Positions 1-6,639 of a stretch of DNA of 7,016 nt are shown piece by piece. Positions within the stretch are counted from its first letter, which is position 1; every line of letters begins with the position of its first letter. A model generated the notes under the pieces. It made no database searches. It was not told the origin of the DNA and worked only from the letters and a program-made list of their open reading frames with translations. Position numbers and translations under genes: made by a program. Source of the DNA: Clostridia bacterium (GTDB lineage: Bacteria; Bacillota; Clostridia; Christensenellales; Aristaeellaceae); assembly GCA_900759005.1 (NCBI GenBank), contig CAAEUQ010000032.1, forward strand, positions 1-7,016, read 5' to 3'.

Positions 1-130
1 AGGTAGCTATTTTCTCTCCGGGAAATGGGATTTCCCTGCGATAAAATAGCCCCGCGCCCACCGTACACGCCGCTGGGCTCGATTGAAAGTTCGAGTGGGC
101 TGCGGCCCTCTCGAGCTCTCCGGGGTTTTT
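1..130 (+). ncRNA. Hairpin-rich 3' end of a plus-strand transcript, possible structured RNA
   Basis: Seen directly: GCTATTTT (6-13) pairs with AAAATAGC (43-50), enclosing a 6x6 internal loop and an inner perfect stem GGGAAAT (20-26) / ATTTCCC (30-36). GCCCA (56-60) can pair with TGGGC (74-78). TCGAG (91-95) and GGGC (97-100) pair with GCCC (105-108) and CTCGA (110-114) around a TGCG loop, with one T-T mismatch. CCCCG (50-54) can pair with CGGGG (121-125), closing the domain directly before a TTTTT run. The strong plus-strand terminator that follows implies transcription in this direction. I could not match it to tRNA, rRNA, tmRNA, SRP RNA, RNase P RNA or a riboswitch family I know. Alternative: it is the last few codons of a protein gene plus its 3' UTR, because two forward frames are open from the window edge to stops at 42-44 and 47-49. 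The 5' part lies outside the window. Confidence 0.3.
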
Positions 131-140
131 GACAGTCTGG

Positions 141-173
141 AACCGGCGACGGAGGAATCCGTTGCCGGTTTTT
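141..173 (+). terminator. Strong intrinsic terminator with GNRA-type tetraloop
   Basis: A 13-bp stem is formed by 141-153 and 158-170 with only one G-U wobble (148/163). The loop is GGAA, a GNRA tetraloop, and TTTTT follows at 169-173. Read on the minus strand the hairpin has no U-run behind it, so it is directional for plus-strand transcription. It ends whatever transcript enters from the left of the window and separates it from the convergent minus-strand operon. Confidence 0.85.
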
Positions 174-185
174 GTGCGATGAGGA

Positions 186-204
186 GAAAATGATGGTCAT
201 TTTC
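186..204. repeat. Short perfect inverted repeat
   Basis: GAAAATGA (186-193) and TCATTTTC (197-204) form a perfect 8-bp stem around a 3-nt spacer. It has no U-run behind it and lies between the plus-strand terminator and the operon terminator, in DNA with no gene. Function unknown; it may be a chance structure or a remnant. Confidence 0.4.
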
Positions 205-213
205 GTGTAGACG

Positions 214-239
214 GCTGTTTGAATGAAAAGGCGAACAGC
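214..239 (+). repeat. Inverted repeat, weak terminator-like hairpin
   Basis: GCTGTTTG (214-221) pairs with CGAACAGC (232-239), 8 bp with one G-U pair and a 10-nt A-rich loop. On the plus strand it is followed by a T-rich but interrupted stretch (TTAAATATTTC), so it could act as a weak backup terminator for the transcript ending at 141-173. Apart from this, the hairpin at 186-204 and the operon terminator, I see nothing in 174-303. Confidence 0.3.
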
Positions 240-303
240 TTAAATATTTCTTTGAAATCGTATTCGCCAAAACAAAAAGGTTAGGCTTTCAGGGCATAAT
301 GAA

Positions 304-338
304 ACCGGCCAGCCTCTCGGAAAAAGAGACTGGCCGGT
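304..338 (-). terminator. Operon terminator, possibly bidirectional
   Basis: ACCGGCCAG (304-312) pairs perfectly with CTGGCCGGT (330-338), and inside it TCTC (315-318) pairs with GAGA (326-329) next to a two-base bulge. On the minus strand it starts 8 nt after the TAA of the alpha-mannosidase gene and is followed by TTTCATTAT, a broken U-run. On the plus strand CTTTCGTTTATT follows, also T-rich, so it could stop transcription in both directions between convergent units. Confidence 0.75.
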
Positions 339-345
339 CTTTCGT

Positions 346-3300
346 TTATTCCAGAACCAGACGGAAGGTCGCGAGCTTGAACGGGGCGAGGGACAGGGGA
401 ATCGTTTTGGATTCAACGAACGCTCCGGTCGGCTCTTCGAGCAGGTTGCACGGGATGTAGCCGCGAATACTGACGCCCGGATTCAGCTCGGTTTTCACGT
501 GCCCACCGCGGCATTCATGCACGCGCAGCACGAGGTCGTCGCCGTCCTCCGCCTTCTTCAGCGCGTCGATATATACGCCGCGATTGCCGATTTCAATGTG
601 CGATTCCTTCGCCGCGCTGCCCGCCAGCACGTGCACGGGCAGGTTCAGGCGAACGGATTCCTCAATCGTTTCGCCCTGCGCAGCGGAGCCGGTATGCGGC
701 AGCAGCGCATAGGTGAATTCGTGATGGCCCATATCCGCCTCGGTGTCCGGATTCTTGCCCGCCTTCAGAAGCGTGATGTGCATCGCATTTTCGTAGATAT
801 TGTGACCATACTTGCAGTTGTTCAGGATGCTTACGCCGTAGCCCTCCTCGGACAGATCCGCCCACTTATGTGCAACGACCTCGAAGCGCGCGTAGTCCCA
901 GCTGGTGTTGTAATGGGTCGGGCGCTCGACGTGACCGTACTGAATATCATACGTCGCATGCGTGGAGCGAATGTTTACCGGGAACGCCGCCTTCATCACG
1001 CGGTGATTCTCGTGCCATTCCGCTTCGGTTTTGAAATCGATGCGGCGGCTTTCCGTATAGAAAATCACGTCCTGCGTGAATTCGGAATGGCGATACGTAT
1101 AGCGGAAGCGCAGCACGAATCGCAGCGCGCCGTTTTCGATCAGCTCCGGTTCTCCCGCGAGCGTCGCCTCTTCATGCTTGAAGAGATAGAAGATGTCGAT
1201 ATCCCAGTTGTCATGGTTGAGCGGCTTGTCCTCGTAGATCTCAAGCACGTTTGCGCGCGCGCCCTCGGCGAGCACTTCGCGGGCGTTGTCCAGATCGTAC
1301 AGGCGGGTAAACTGCCCCTTCTCATTCCAGACGACGTCGTAATGCGGCGTGTGCAGCGTGCGGGCGGAAGCGTCGTATGCAAACGGCGTTTCTCTGGTTT
1401 CCACGCTGCCTTCGACGAAATAAATCGTCGAAATTGACATTGCCGGAAGCGTTACCGATACCAGATAGCCCCCCTCAACCGGCTGCGCGGAGAGCGTTTC
1501 GCCGTTTGAATCCTTGAACGCGCCTTTGCGCGTTTCCGCGATGAACGCCTGATCGCGGCGCGGGAAGCTGCCGAAATGCCAGAGCGTGAACGCGTCCGCT
1601 TCCGGCTTCGCCAGCACGGAGAGCGCGTCCTTTTCGATGGCAGCGATGCTTGCCTCGACCCGACCGTATTCCTTATGGCAATCCTGATAGACCTCGCCGA
1701 TCGACGAGCCGGGAATGATGTCGTGGAACTGATTGCGCAGCACCGTCTGCCAGTCCTCGACGAGCGCCGCCTGATTGTAATTGCCGCCGGCGAGCTTCGC
1801 CATCGAGGAAAGCCATTCCGCCGCTGCTAGACCGAATTCCATTCGGCGGTTCATCTTCTTGTTGTATGCCTGCGAGGTATAGGTGCCGCGATGATATTCG
1901 AGATACAGCTCGCCGTCCCACGTCGGTACATATTGATCGGTGGTTTCGAGCTTTTCGTGCAGCCGGCGGAAGAAATCCGTCGGGCGCGCGGTTTCGACAT
2001 TCGGAAGCCCCGGCACCTGCGCCATCGCGCGGCGCATCTTCAGCATATTGCGATTCACACCGCCGCCGCCGTCGCCATAGCCATAGGAGATCAGCGTTTC
2101 ATTCGAAAGATTCTTATCGTGGAACTTCGTCCAGCTGCCGAGCACGGCGCGCGGGCTGAGCATTCCGTTGTAGGTCGAGAAGCGGTCGTCGAGCGATCTG
2201 CCGACTTCCGGCGTGGTGATGAAATAGGTCATGACCTCGCTGCCATCGATGCCGCGCCATTTGAACAGGTCGTGCGGCATGGTGTTGAACTGGTTCCAGC
2301 TGATCTTCGTGGTCATGAACGTGTCGACGCCCACGCCCTTCAGGATCTGCGGCAGCGCCCACGAATAGCCGAATACGTCCGGCAGCCACAGGTATTCGCA
2401 CTTGTGATGCAGCTCGTTCTGAATCAGGCGCATTCCATAGAGGAACTGGCGCGTAAGCGCTTCGCCCGAGGAAATGTTGCAGTCCGCTTCAAGCCACATT
2501 CCGCCATCGGCTTCCCAGCGGCCTTCGGCGACGCGCGCTTTGATCTTCTCGTACAGCTCGGGGCAATCGTTTTTGATGTACGCGTACAGCTGCGGCTGGG
2601 ACTGAAGGAAGATGTATTCGTCGAATTCGTTCATCAGCTTCAGCACCGTGCTGAACGAGCGCATCGCCTTTTCGCGCGTATGCTTGAGCCGCCAGAGCCA
2701 TGCCACGTCGATATGCGTATGCCCCACCACGTTTACGGTGATCGGCGATTCCGTGCGCGCCTTTTCAAGCTCGCTCTTCAGGGATTCGAGCGCGCCGTCT
2801 ACCGTTTCATAGAAGCAATCCGGATCCCAGTCGATTCGGTTGAACGCGTTGTCCAGCGCGCGGATCAGGAGGTATTTGTTCGTGTCCGTGTCATCGAGGA
2901 GATTCACGGTCTTGTAAATTGCCTTGGAAAGGTAATAGAATTCGTCCGTCGCGGTGTGCAGATAGCCGACGTCCGCCTGCTGAATGCGATGGCGGAATTC
3001 GCGCTTTACGCCGCCGCCCTCGAGCCCCGTCCACAGCATGAACGTAAGCGTTACGGTCTTTCCCTCGAGGGATTCAAAATTCACGTCGTTGTGATTCGTG
3101 TCCACGCCCTGGAACGGGTGGCCGTCCACATACAGGAGCGATTCAAAGCCGCTGTTGTGACCGCCGCCGGTCTTGCCGAAATTGAACAGACCGTAAACCT
3201 CGAATCCGTCGCGGTGCGCGGGCAGGGTGATCGTCTTCTGCGCCCAGAGATAGCGATCGCGCCCGACGAACTCATCGCCGATTGCGAGCTGACCGCCTTC

Positions 3301-3462
3301 AATCTTCTCCGGCATTCCGTGATAAACCTCGTCCACGCCAAGCTGACCGGGCATCGCCGTCATCGGCGCGATGGACTGCATCGAAACGAACCGGAAGTTT
3401 TCAAGCTCCCGGCAGCGCTTCTCCAGCCGCTGCTGCGTCAAAAACATATCGTTGTTGCTCAC
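346..3462 (-). CDS. Alpha-mannosidase, glycoside hydrolase family 38 (class II, cytosolic type)
   Basis: This 1038-residue protein hydrolyses alpha-linked mannose from oligosaccharides by a retaining, metal-dependent mechanism. Seen: an N-terminal beta domain (about 1-235); a GH38 catalytic domain opening with GHTHIDVAW (247-255), where His250 and Asp252 are the expected zinc ligands; LWLPDVFGYS (358-367), with Asp362 the expected nucleophile; YGYGDGGGG (460-468); a helical middle domain (about 520-610); and NQFHD (577-581), where His580 completes the metal site. The C-terminal beta-sandwich region runs from about 620 to the end. All key residues are present and the length is normal for the cytosolic Ams1/MAN2C1-like branch of the family. 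There is no signal peptide or membrane segment, so it should act in the cytoplasm. The start is GTG, 8 nt after AGGAGGG; the next in-frame ATG (codon 6) is too far from that site. It is the last gene of the operon, 19 nt after the kinase. Linkage preference (alpha-1,3, 1,6 or 1,2) cannot be read from the sequence. Confidence 0.95.
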   Translation of the reverse strand: MSNNDMFLTQQRLEKRCRELENFRFVSMQSIAPMTAMPGQLGVDEVYHGMPEKIEGGQLAIGDEFVGRDRYLWAQKTITLPAHRDGFEVYGLFNFGKTGGGHNSGFESLLYVDGHPFQGVDTNHNDVNFESLEGKTVTLTFMLWTGLEGGGVKREFRHRIQQADVGYLHTATDEFYYLSKAIYKTVNLLDDTDTNKYLLIRALDNAFNRIDWDPDCFYETVDGALESLKSELEKARTESPITVNVVGHTHIDVAWLWRLKHTREKAMRSFSTVLKLMNEFDEYIFLQSQPQLYAYIKNDCPELYEKIKARVAEGRWEADGGMWLEADCNISSGEALTRQFLYGMRLIQNELHHKCEYLWLPDVFGYSWALPQILKGVGVDTFMTTKISWNQFNTMPHDLFKWRGIDGSEVMTYFITTPEVGRSLDDRFSTYNGMLSPRAVLGSWTKFHDKNLSNETLISYGYGDGGGGVNRNMLKMRRAMAQVPGLPNVETARPTDFFRRLHEKLETTDQYVPTWDGELYLEYHRGTYTSQAYNKKMNRRMEFGLAAAEWLSSMAKLAGGNYNQAALVEDWQTVLRNQFHDIIPGSSIGEVYQDCHKEYGRVEASIAAIEKDALSVLAKPEADAFTLWHFGSFPRRDQAFIAETRKGAFKDSNGETLSAQPVEGGYLVSVTLPAMSISTIYFVEGSVETRETPFAYDASARTLHTPHYDVVWNEKGQFTRLYDLDNAREVLAEGARANVLEIYEDKPLNHDNWDIDIFYLFKHEEATLAGEPELIENGALRFVLRFRYTYRHSEFTQDVIFYTESRRIDFKTEAEWHENHRVMKAAFPVNIRSTHATYDIQYGHVERPTHYNTSWDYARFEVVAHKWADLSEEGYGVSILNNCKYGHNIYENAMHITLLKAGKNPDTEADMGHHEFTYALLPHTGSAAQGETIEESVRLNLPVHVLAGSAAKESHIEIGNRGVYIDALKKAEDGDDLVLRVHECRGGHVKTELNPGVSIRGYIPCNLLEEPTGAFVESKTIPLSLAPFKLATFRLVLE

Positions 3463-3470
3463 TGGGGTTG

Positions 3471-3477
3471 CCCTCCT
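3471..3477 (-). promoter_or_regulatory. Ribosome binding site of the alpha-mannosidase gene
   Basis: On the minus strand this reads AGGAGGG, preceded by a run of A that includes the kinase stop codon, and lies 8 nt before GTG at 3460-3462. The strong match and good spacing decide for the GTG start over the ATG five codons further in. Confidence 0.85.
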
Positions 3478-3481
3478 TTTT

Positions 3482-4405
3482 TTAATCAGAGATCATTGAA
3501 ATTAAGGTTCCAAGCGTCTGCTCCAGTTGAACGCCGTAAACCGGCACGGTGGCGCAGCTTACCGTATTCAGCATGGCAAGGCGCGTATATTCCGTTGCAA
3601 TCGCAATCGCGCGATCGAGCGGCTTTTCGCGCGTGAGCGCTCCGGCGATGACCGACGCGAACAGGTCGCCTGTGCCGGGAAACGCCGCGTCGACCGGTTC
3701 ATACGAAAGCATATGTATTTGTCCGTCCGCGCCCATCCAGGCGTTGACGTGCTTTGCTGAAGGATCGCCGGTTCGCGTGCCCAGCGGTGCGGATGCGGAT
3801 TCGGGGGAAGATTTGCATTCCGAATCGCCGTCCTTCAGCGCTGCGCCGGTGATCAGCGCGGTCTTTGCACCGAGCGCTCGAAGGGAAATCAGCATTTCTT
3901 CAAGCGCGGATTCCGAAATTGCGTCGCCGGAGCAGGGCTTTCCCGTCAGGAGCGCCGCTTCGGTCAGATTCGGAGTGATCAGATCGGCGGACGCGCAGAG
4001 CTTTCGCATCGCTTCCGGCATTTCCTTTGGCAGCGCGCGGTACATTTGCCCGTCGTCGCCCAGCACGGGATCGACGATGATCGTCGCGCCCTTCTGACCT
4101 TCGATAAACTTTTGCGCGATTTCCGCCTGCCGCGCGGACGCGAGATAGCCCGTGTACACGCAGTCGAACCGAAGATCCATGCGCCCCCATTCGTTCAGGC
4201 ACGAATCAAGATAGTCCGTCAAATCCTGCGAAACGAATTCCGGAAACGCTGTGTGCGCGCTCAACACCGACGTCGGCGCGGGAATCGGCTGAACGCCCAT
4301 CGCCGCGAGCACCGGAATCGCCACCGTGAGCGCGCATCTGCCGACGCTGCTCAAATCGTGCATCGCGACCACGGTCTTCGCGGGCTGTGAATGCAATTGT
4401 TCCAT
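3482..4405 (-). CDS. Pyridoxamine/pyridoxal kinase (ribokinase superfamily, PdxY/PdxK-like)
   Basis: A 307-residue kinase that should phosphorylate vitamin B6 vitamers (pyridoxamine, pyridoxal or pyridoxine) with ATP in the cytoplasm, a salvage route to pyridoxal phosphate. Seen: MHDLSSVGRCALTVAIPVL (15-33) followed by PTSVLSAHTAFPEF (44-57), the substrate-side N-terminal block typical of clostridial pyridoxamine kinases; VDPVLGDDGQMY (111-122); ITPNLTEA (143-150); and PGTGDLFASVIAGAL (243-257), where Asp247 of GTGD is the expected catalytic base and the glycines form the anion hole. Residues about 191-218 form a hydrophilic Ser/Gly/Lys-rich insert between the ALITG strand and the HMLSYEP strand; I do not recall this from relatives. 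The ATG lies one base after the Wzt stop (TAATATG) with only GGAG 10 nt upstream, so translation is probably coupled to the ATPase gene. A hydroxymethylpyrimidine kinase (ThiD) is a less likely alternative because of the N-terminal block. Confidence 0.88.
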   Translation of the reverse strand: MEQLHSQPAKTVVAMHDLSSVGRCALTVAIPVLAAMGVQPIPAPTSVLSAHTAFPEFVSQDLTDYLDSCLNEWGRMDLRFDCVYTGYLASARQAEIAQKFIEGQKGATIIVDPVLGDDGQMYRALPKEMPEAMRKLCASADLITPNLTEAALLTGKPCSGDAISESALEEMLISLRALGAKTALITGAALKDGDSECKSSPESASAPLGTRTGDPSAKHVNAWMGADGQIHMLSYEPVDAAFPGTGDLFASVIAGALTREKPLDRAIAIATEYTRLAMLNTVSCATVPVYGVQLEQTLGTLISMISD

Positions 4406-4406
4406 A

Positions 4407-5669
4407 TTACAGCATCTCCAGCGGCTTCAGGCGCATATTGCCCCACAGACGCTCCTGCCAGACGAATCCGCTCGTAATCGCCGGATCATCGACGATCACG
4501 AAATGCCCAACGTCCAGAATCGTGTCGTAATAGCAGCTCAAGCCCTGCGGCGTTGCGGAAATCAGCGAAATCTTCATGCCGTATTCGCCCGGCGCAATGC
4601 CGTCCAGCGGCATACGGATTTTGCGCGTGAACGTTTCGCCCACGGTGACCTCGAACGGCTCCGTCTGCGTCATTGCAATCGGCGCTGCCATGCTGGAATA
4701 CAGCATGATGCGAACGCGCAAATGCGGATCGGACACGTTTGCGACGCTCGTGAGCGTGAAATCCATGTGCGTGTCCATCTGGTATTCGAGGTTCGGGCAA
4801 TCGTGAATCACCATGCGCAGCATTCGCATCGTGTCGCCGCGCTTCAGCGGGCGATCCATGTGATCCAGATCGCGATCGGTGTTCCTCAGACCGCTGCCGC
4901 CGTAAAGCTCGATCGAATGCTCGACCGAACCGTCGTATTTCAGCGCGCCCTTTTCAAGGTAAATGCCGCGATTGCAGAGCTGCGAGACGGTGCGCATATT
5001 ATGACTGACGTACAGCACCGCGCGGCCGTCGCGCGCAACGTCGCTCATCTTGTTCAGGCATTTCTGCTGAAACGCCAGATCGCCCACCGCGAGCACCTCG
5101 TCGCAAATCAGAATATCCGGCGCGAGATGCGCGGCGACCGCGAACGCGAGCTTTACATACATGCCGGACGAATAGCGCTTCACCGGCGTATCGATAAACT
5201 GCTCAATTTCCGAAAATTCAATGATTTCCTTGATTTTCGAGCGAACCTCCGCGCGGTTCATGCCGAGAATCGCGCCGTTCAGGTAAATGTTATCCCTTCC
5301 GGTCAGCTCGTGATGAAAGCCCGTGCCGATTTCGAGCAGGCTTGCGACGCGCCCGCGGATGCGGATTTCGCCCGAGGTTGGCGCGGTAATCTGCGAAATC
5401 AGCTTCAGAAGCGTGGATTTGCCCGCACCGTTTAAGCCGATTACGCCCAGCGCGTCGCCGCGGTCGACGTTGAAGCTTACGTCGTTCAGCGCCAGAAATT
5501 TGCCGGTTTTGACGTTTACCGTGTCCACGCCCAGCTTGCTGTTCGGATCCTCTTTGCCGCGAATCCGCGCAAACCATGTCGTCAGGTCGCCGTGGAGCGT
5601 GCCGCCGCCGATCTGACCCAGACGGTATTCCTTCGAAACGCCGTCCACTTCGAGAAGTCGTTCAGCCAT
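4407..5669 (-). CDS. Polysaccharide exporter ATPase with C-terminal Wzt-like domain (Wzt/TagH type)
   Basis: A 420-residue ATP-binding subunit that powers export of a lipid-linked surface polysaccharide (O-antigen, teichoic-acid or rhamnan-like) together with the permease encoded just upstream. Seen: Walker A GLNGAGKST (78-86); the LLEIGTGFHHELTGRDNIYL block (111-130) highly typical of Wzt/TagH; signature YSSGM (166-170); Walker B DILICDE (185-191); D-loop region AVGD (194-197); and the switch histidine His223 in SHN. The N-terminus has the usual 35-40 residue excursion between the first strands (about 18-57). After the nucleotide-binding domain ends near 258, about 160 residues follow, with a beta-rich part (about 280-393, including GEYGMKISLIS) resembling the carbohydrate-recognising C-terminal domain of Wzt. 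The closing segment WQERLWGNMRLKP ends the chain. AAAGGAG lies 7 nt before the ATG. It begins 17 nt after the permease stop. The exported polymer cannot be told from this window. Confidence 0.93.
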   Translation of the reverse strand: MAERLLEVDGVSKEYRLGQIGGGTLHGDLTTWFARIRGKEDPNSKLGVDTVNVKTGKFLALNDVSFNVDRGDALGVIGLNGAGKSTLLKLISQITAPTSGEIRIRGRVASLLEIGTGFHHELTGRDNIYLNGAILGMNRAEVRSKIKEIIEFSEIEQFIDTPVKRYSSGMYVKLAFAVAAHLAPDILICDEVLAVGDLAFQQKCLNKMSDVARDGRAVLYVSHNMRTVSQLCNRGIYLEKGALKYDGSVEHSIELYGGSGLRNTDRDLDHMDRPLKRGDTMRMLRMVIHDCPNLEYQMDTHMDFTLTSVANVSDPHLRVRIMLYSSMAAPIAMTQTEPFEVTVGETFTRKIRMPLDGIAPGEYGMKISLISATPQGLSCYYDTILDVGHFVIVDDPAITSGFVWQERLWGNMRLKPLEML

Positions 5670-5686
5670 TCATGCGCTCCTTTCCG

Positions 5687-6559
5687 TCAGACCGTATCCA
5701 TAAAGGTCTTTTCCACATGCGTAAACAGAATCAGCCCCAGCATCACGGTCAGCGCCGTAACGCCCAGCGAGAGCAGATTGTATTTCAGCGAATAGTCCGC
5801 CACGCCCAGATATGCCGCGCGGAACAGCTCAATTACCGGCGTGATCGGATTGAGCATATACACCCCCAGCAGGTTCGGGAAGCGCTCCGCGATCATCGAG
5901 GACGAATACGTAACCGGCGTTGCGTACATCCAGAGCTGCACGCCGAACGTTACCAGCATCGACAGGTCGCGGTATTTCGTCGTCAGCGCTGCAACGATGA
6001 TGCCGAAGCCCAGGCCCAGCAGCCCCAGCTGAATCAGCATCAGCGGGGTCAGGAGAATCAGCTTCAGGTTCGGATGCACCGGCGAATTCGGCTTCAGCGC
6101 GTAAATCAGCAAAAAGACCAGAAACATCGCAAACTGAACGAAGAAGTTGATCAGCTCCGAAGCGACCACCGAAAGCGGCATACACAGCCGCGGAAAATAT
6201 ACCTTGCCGAACAGATTCCGGTTCTCCACAAACGTTTTCGACGTGCTCGTTAAGCAGCTCGAGAAAAAGTGCCACGCGATGCTGCCCGCCATGTAAAACA
6301 GAAAATGCGGCAGTCCATCCGTCGGCAGGCCCGCGATGTTTCCGAATACAACGGTAAATACCACCGTCGTTAACAGCGGCTGCAGCACAATCCACAGCGG
6401 CCCCAGAATCGTCTGGCGATACATGATCGTGAAATTGCGCTTGACCATCAGCCAGACCAGATCGCGGTACTGCCAGAGCGCCTTAAAATCAATCGCGAAC
6501 CAGCCGCGCTTGGGCCGGATGATCGTCGTCCATTGCCCGCTCGCCTGTTTTCTCGCCAT
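5687..6559 (-). CDS. ABC-2 type polysaccharide export permease (Wzm/TagG type)
   Basis: A 290-residue integral membrane protein, the channel subunit of a polysaccharide exporter in the cytoplasmic membrane. Seen: an amphipathic cytoplasmic N-terminus, YRDLVWLMVKRNFTIMYRQT (31-50) and ILGPLWIVLQPL (51-62), which is the family hallmark leading into membrane helix 1. Hydrophobic segments lie at about 53-75, 84-104, 128-153, 166-190, 202-218 and 262-281, giving six helices. Further hallmarks are the TTKYRDL loop (193-199), QLWMYATPVTY (208-218) and MLNPITPVIELFRAAYLG (235-252). Length and motif order are normal for the family. The ATG is preceded by GAGGAGG with a 6-nt spacer. It is the first gene of the operon, just behind the promoter at 6599-6628, and its partner ATPase follows after 17 nt. 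The polymer carried is unknown. Confidence 0.94.
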   Translation of the reverse strand: MARKQASGQWTTIIRPKRGWFAIDFKALWQYRDLVWLMVKRNFTIMYRQTILGPLWIVLQPLLTTVVFTVVFGNIAGLPTDGLPHFLFYMAGSIAWHFFSSCLTSTSKTFVENRNLFGKVYFPRLCMPLSVVASELINFFVQFAMFLVFLLIYALKPNSPVHPNLKLILLTPLMLIQLGLLGLGFGIIVAALTTKYRDLSMLVTFGVQLWMYATPVTYSSSMIAERFPNLLGVYMLNPITPVIELFRAAYLGVADYSLKYNLLSLGVTALTVMLGLILFTHVEKTFMDTV

Positions 6560-6565
6560 GAAATG

Positions 6566-6572
6566 CCTCCTC
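6566..6572 (-). promoter_or_regulatory. Ribosome binding site of the permease gene
   Basis: Minus-strand GAGGAGG, 6 nt before the ATG at 6557-6559. It is a near-perfect anti-Shine-Dalgarno match and supports this start for the first gene of the operon. Confidence 0.85.
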
Positions 6573-6584
6573 GGTCTTTTGAAA

Positions 6585-6600
6585 ATATATTCTTATATAT
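6585..6600. repeat. AT-only inverted repeat at the operon transcription start
   Basis: ATATAT (6585-6590), TCTT, ATATAT (6595-6600) form a perfect 6-bp inverted repeat. It overlaps the downstream end of the -10 box and the expected transcription start near 6592. It could be an operator or a 5'-end hairpin in the mRNA, or simply low-complexity promoter DNA. Confidence 0.35.
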
Positions 6601-6628
6601 CATATCACGTTTGCCCTGTCGGGTGCAA
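6599..6628 (-). promoter_or_regulatory. Sigma-A-type promoter of the four-gene operon
   Basis: On the minus strand: -35 TTGCAC (6628-6623), an 18-nt spacer (6622-6605), and -10 TATGAT (6604-6599) with TG one base upstream, an extended -10. The start would fall near 6592, leaving a leader of about 33 nt that contains only the ribosome binding site. That leader is too short for a riboswitch, so control should act at initiation if at all. Confidence 0.7.
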
Positions 6629-6639
6629 GCGCGAAAATG

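Noticed and set aside
60..100. Possible tRNA T-arm-like GTTCGAG in the left-edge element
   Set aside because: No acceptor stem, anticodon arm or CCA end can be arranged around it on either strand.
190..210. Tiny plus-strand frame ATGATGGTCATTTTCGTGTAG behind GAGGAG
   Set aside because: Only six codons, located after a strong terminator with no promoter; the apparent ribosome binding site is likely chance.
7..270. 87-codon minus-strand open frame across the left edge
   Set aside because: It spans the plus-strand terminator and the hairpins of the left-edge element, lies beyond the operon terminator, and has no recognisable domain or clear ribosome binding site.
499..1437. 312-codon plus-strand open frame antisense to the 3' part of the mannosidase gene
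   Set aside because: Same compositional shadow effect; no convincing ribosome binding site and no recognisable domain.
1891..3636. 581-codon open frame on the plus strand, antisense to the alpha-mannosidase gene
   Set aside because: Its translation is rich in Arg, His, Ala and Val, shows no recognisable motif and mirrors a strong GH38 gene with all catalytic residues. GC-rich third positions on the minus strand remove stops from the opposite frame.
4326..5435. 369-codon plus-strand open frame antisense to the ATPase gene
   Set aside because: It opposes a textbook ABC ATPase with all motifs intact; the product is Arg/His-rich and resembles no family I know.
5576..6253. 225-codon plus-strand open frame antisense to the permease gene
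   Set aside because: Strongly basic, Gln/Arg/His-rich translation typical of the antisense of membrane-protein codons; no domain seen.
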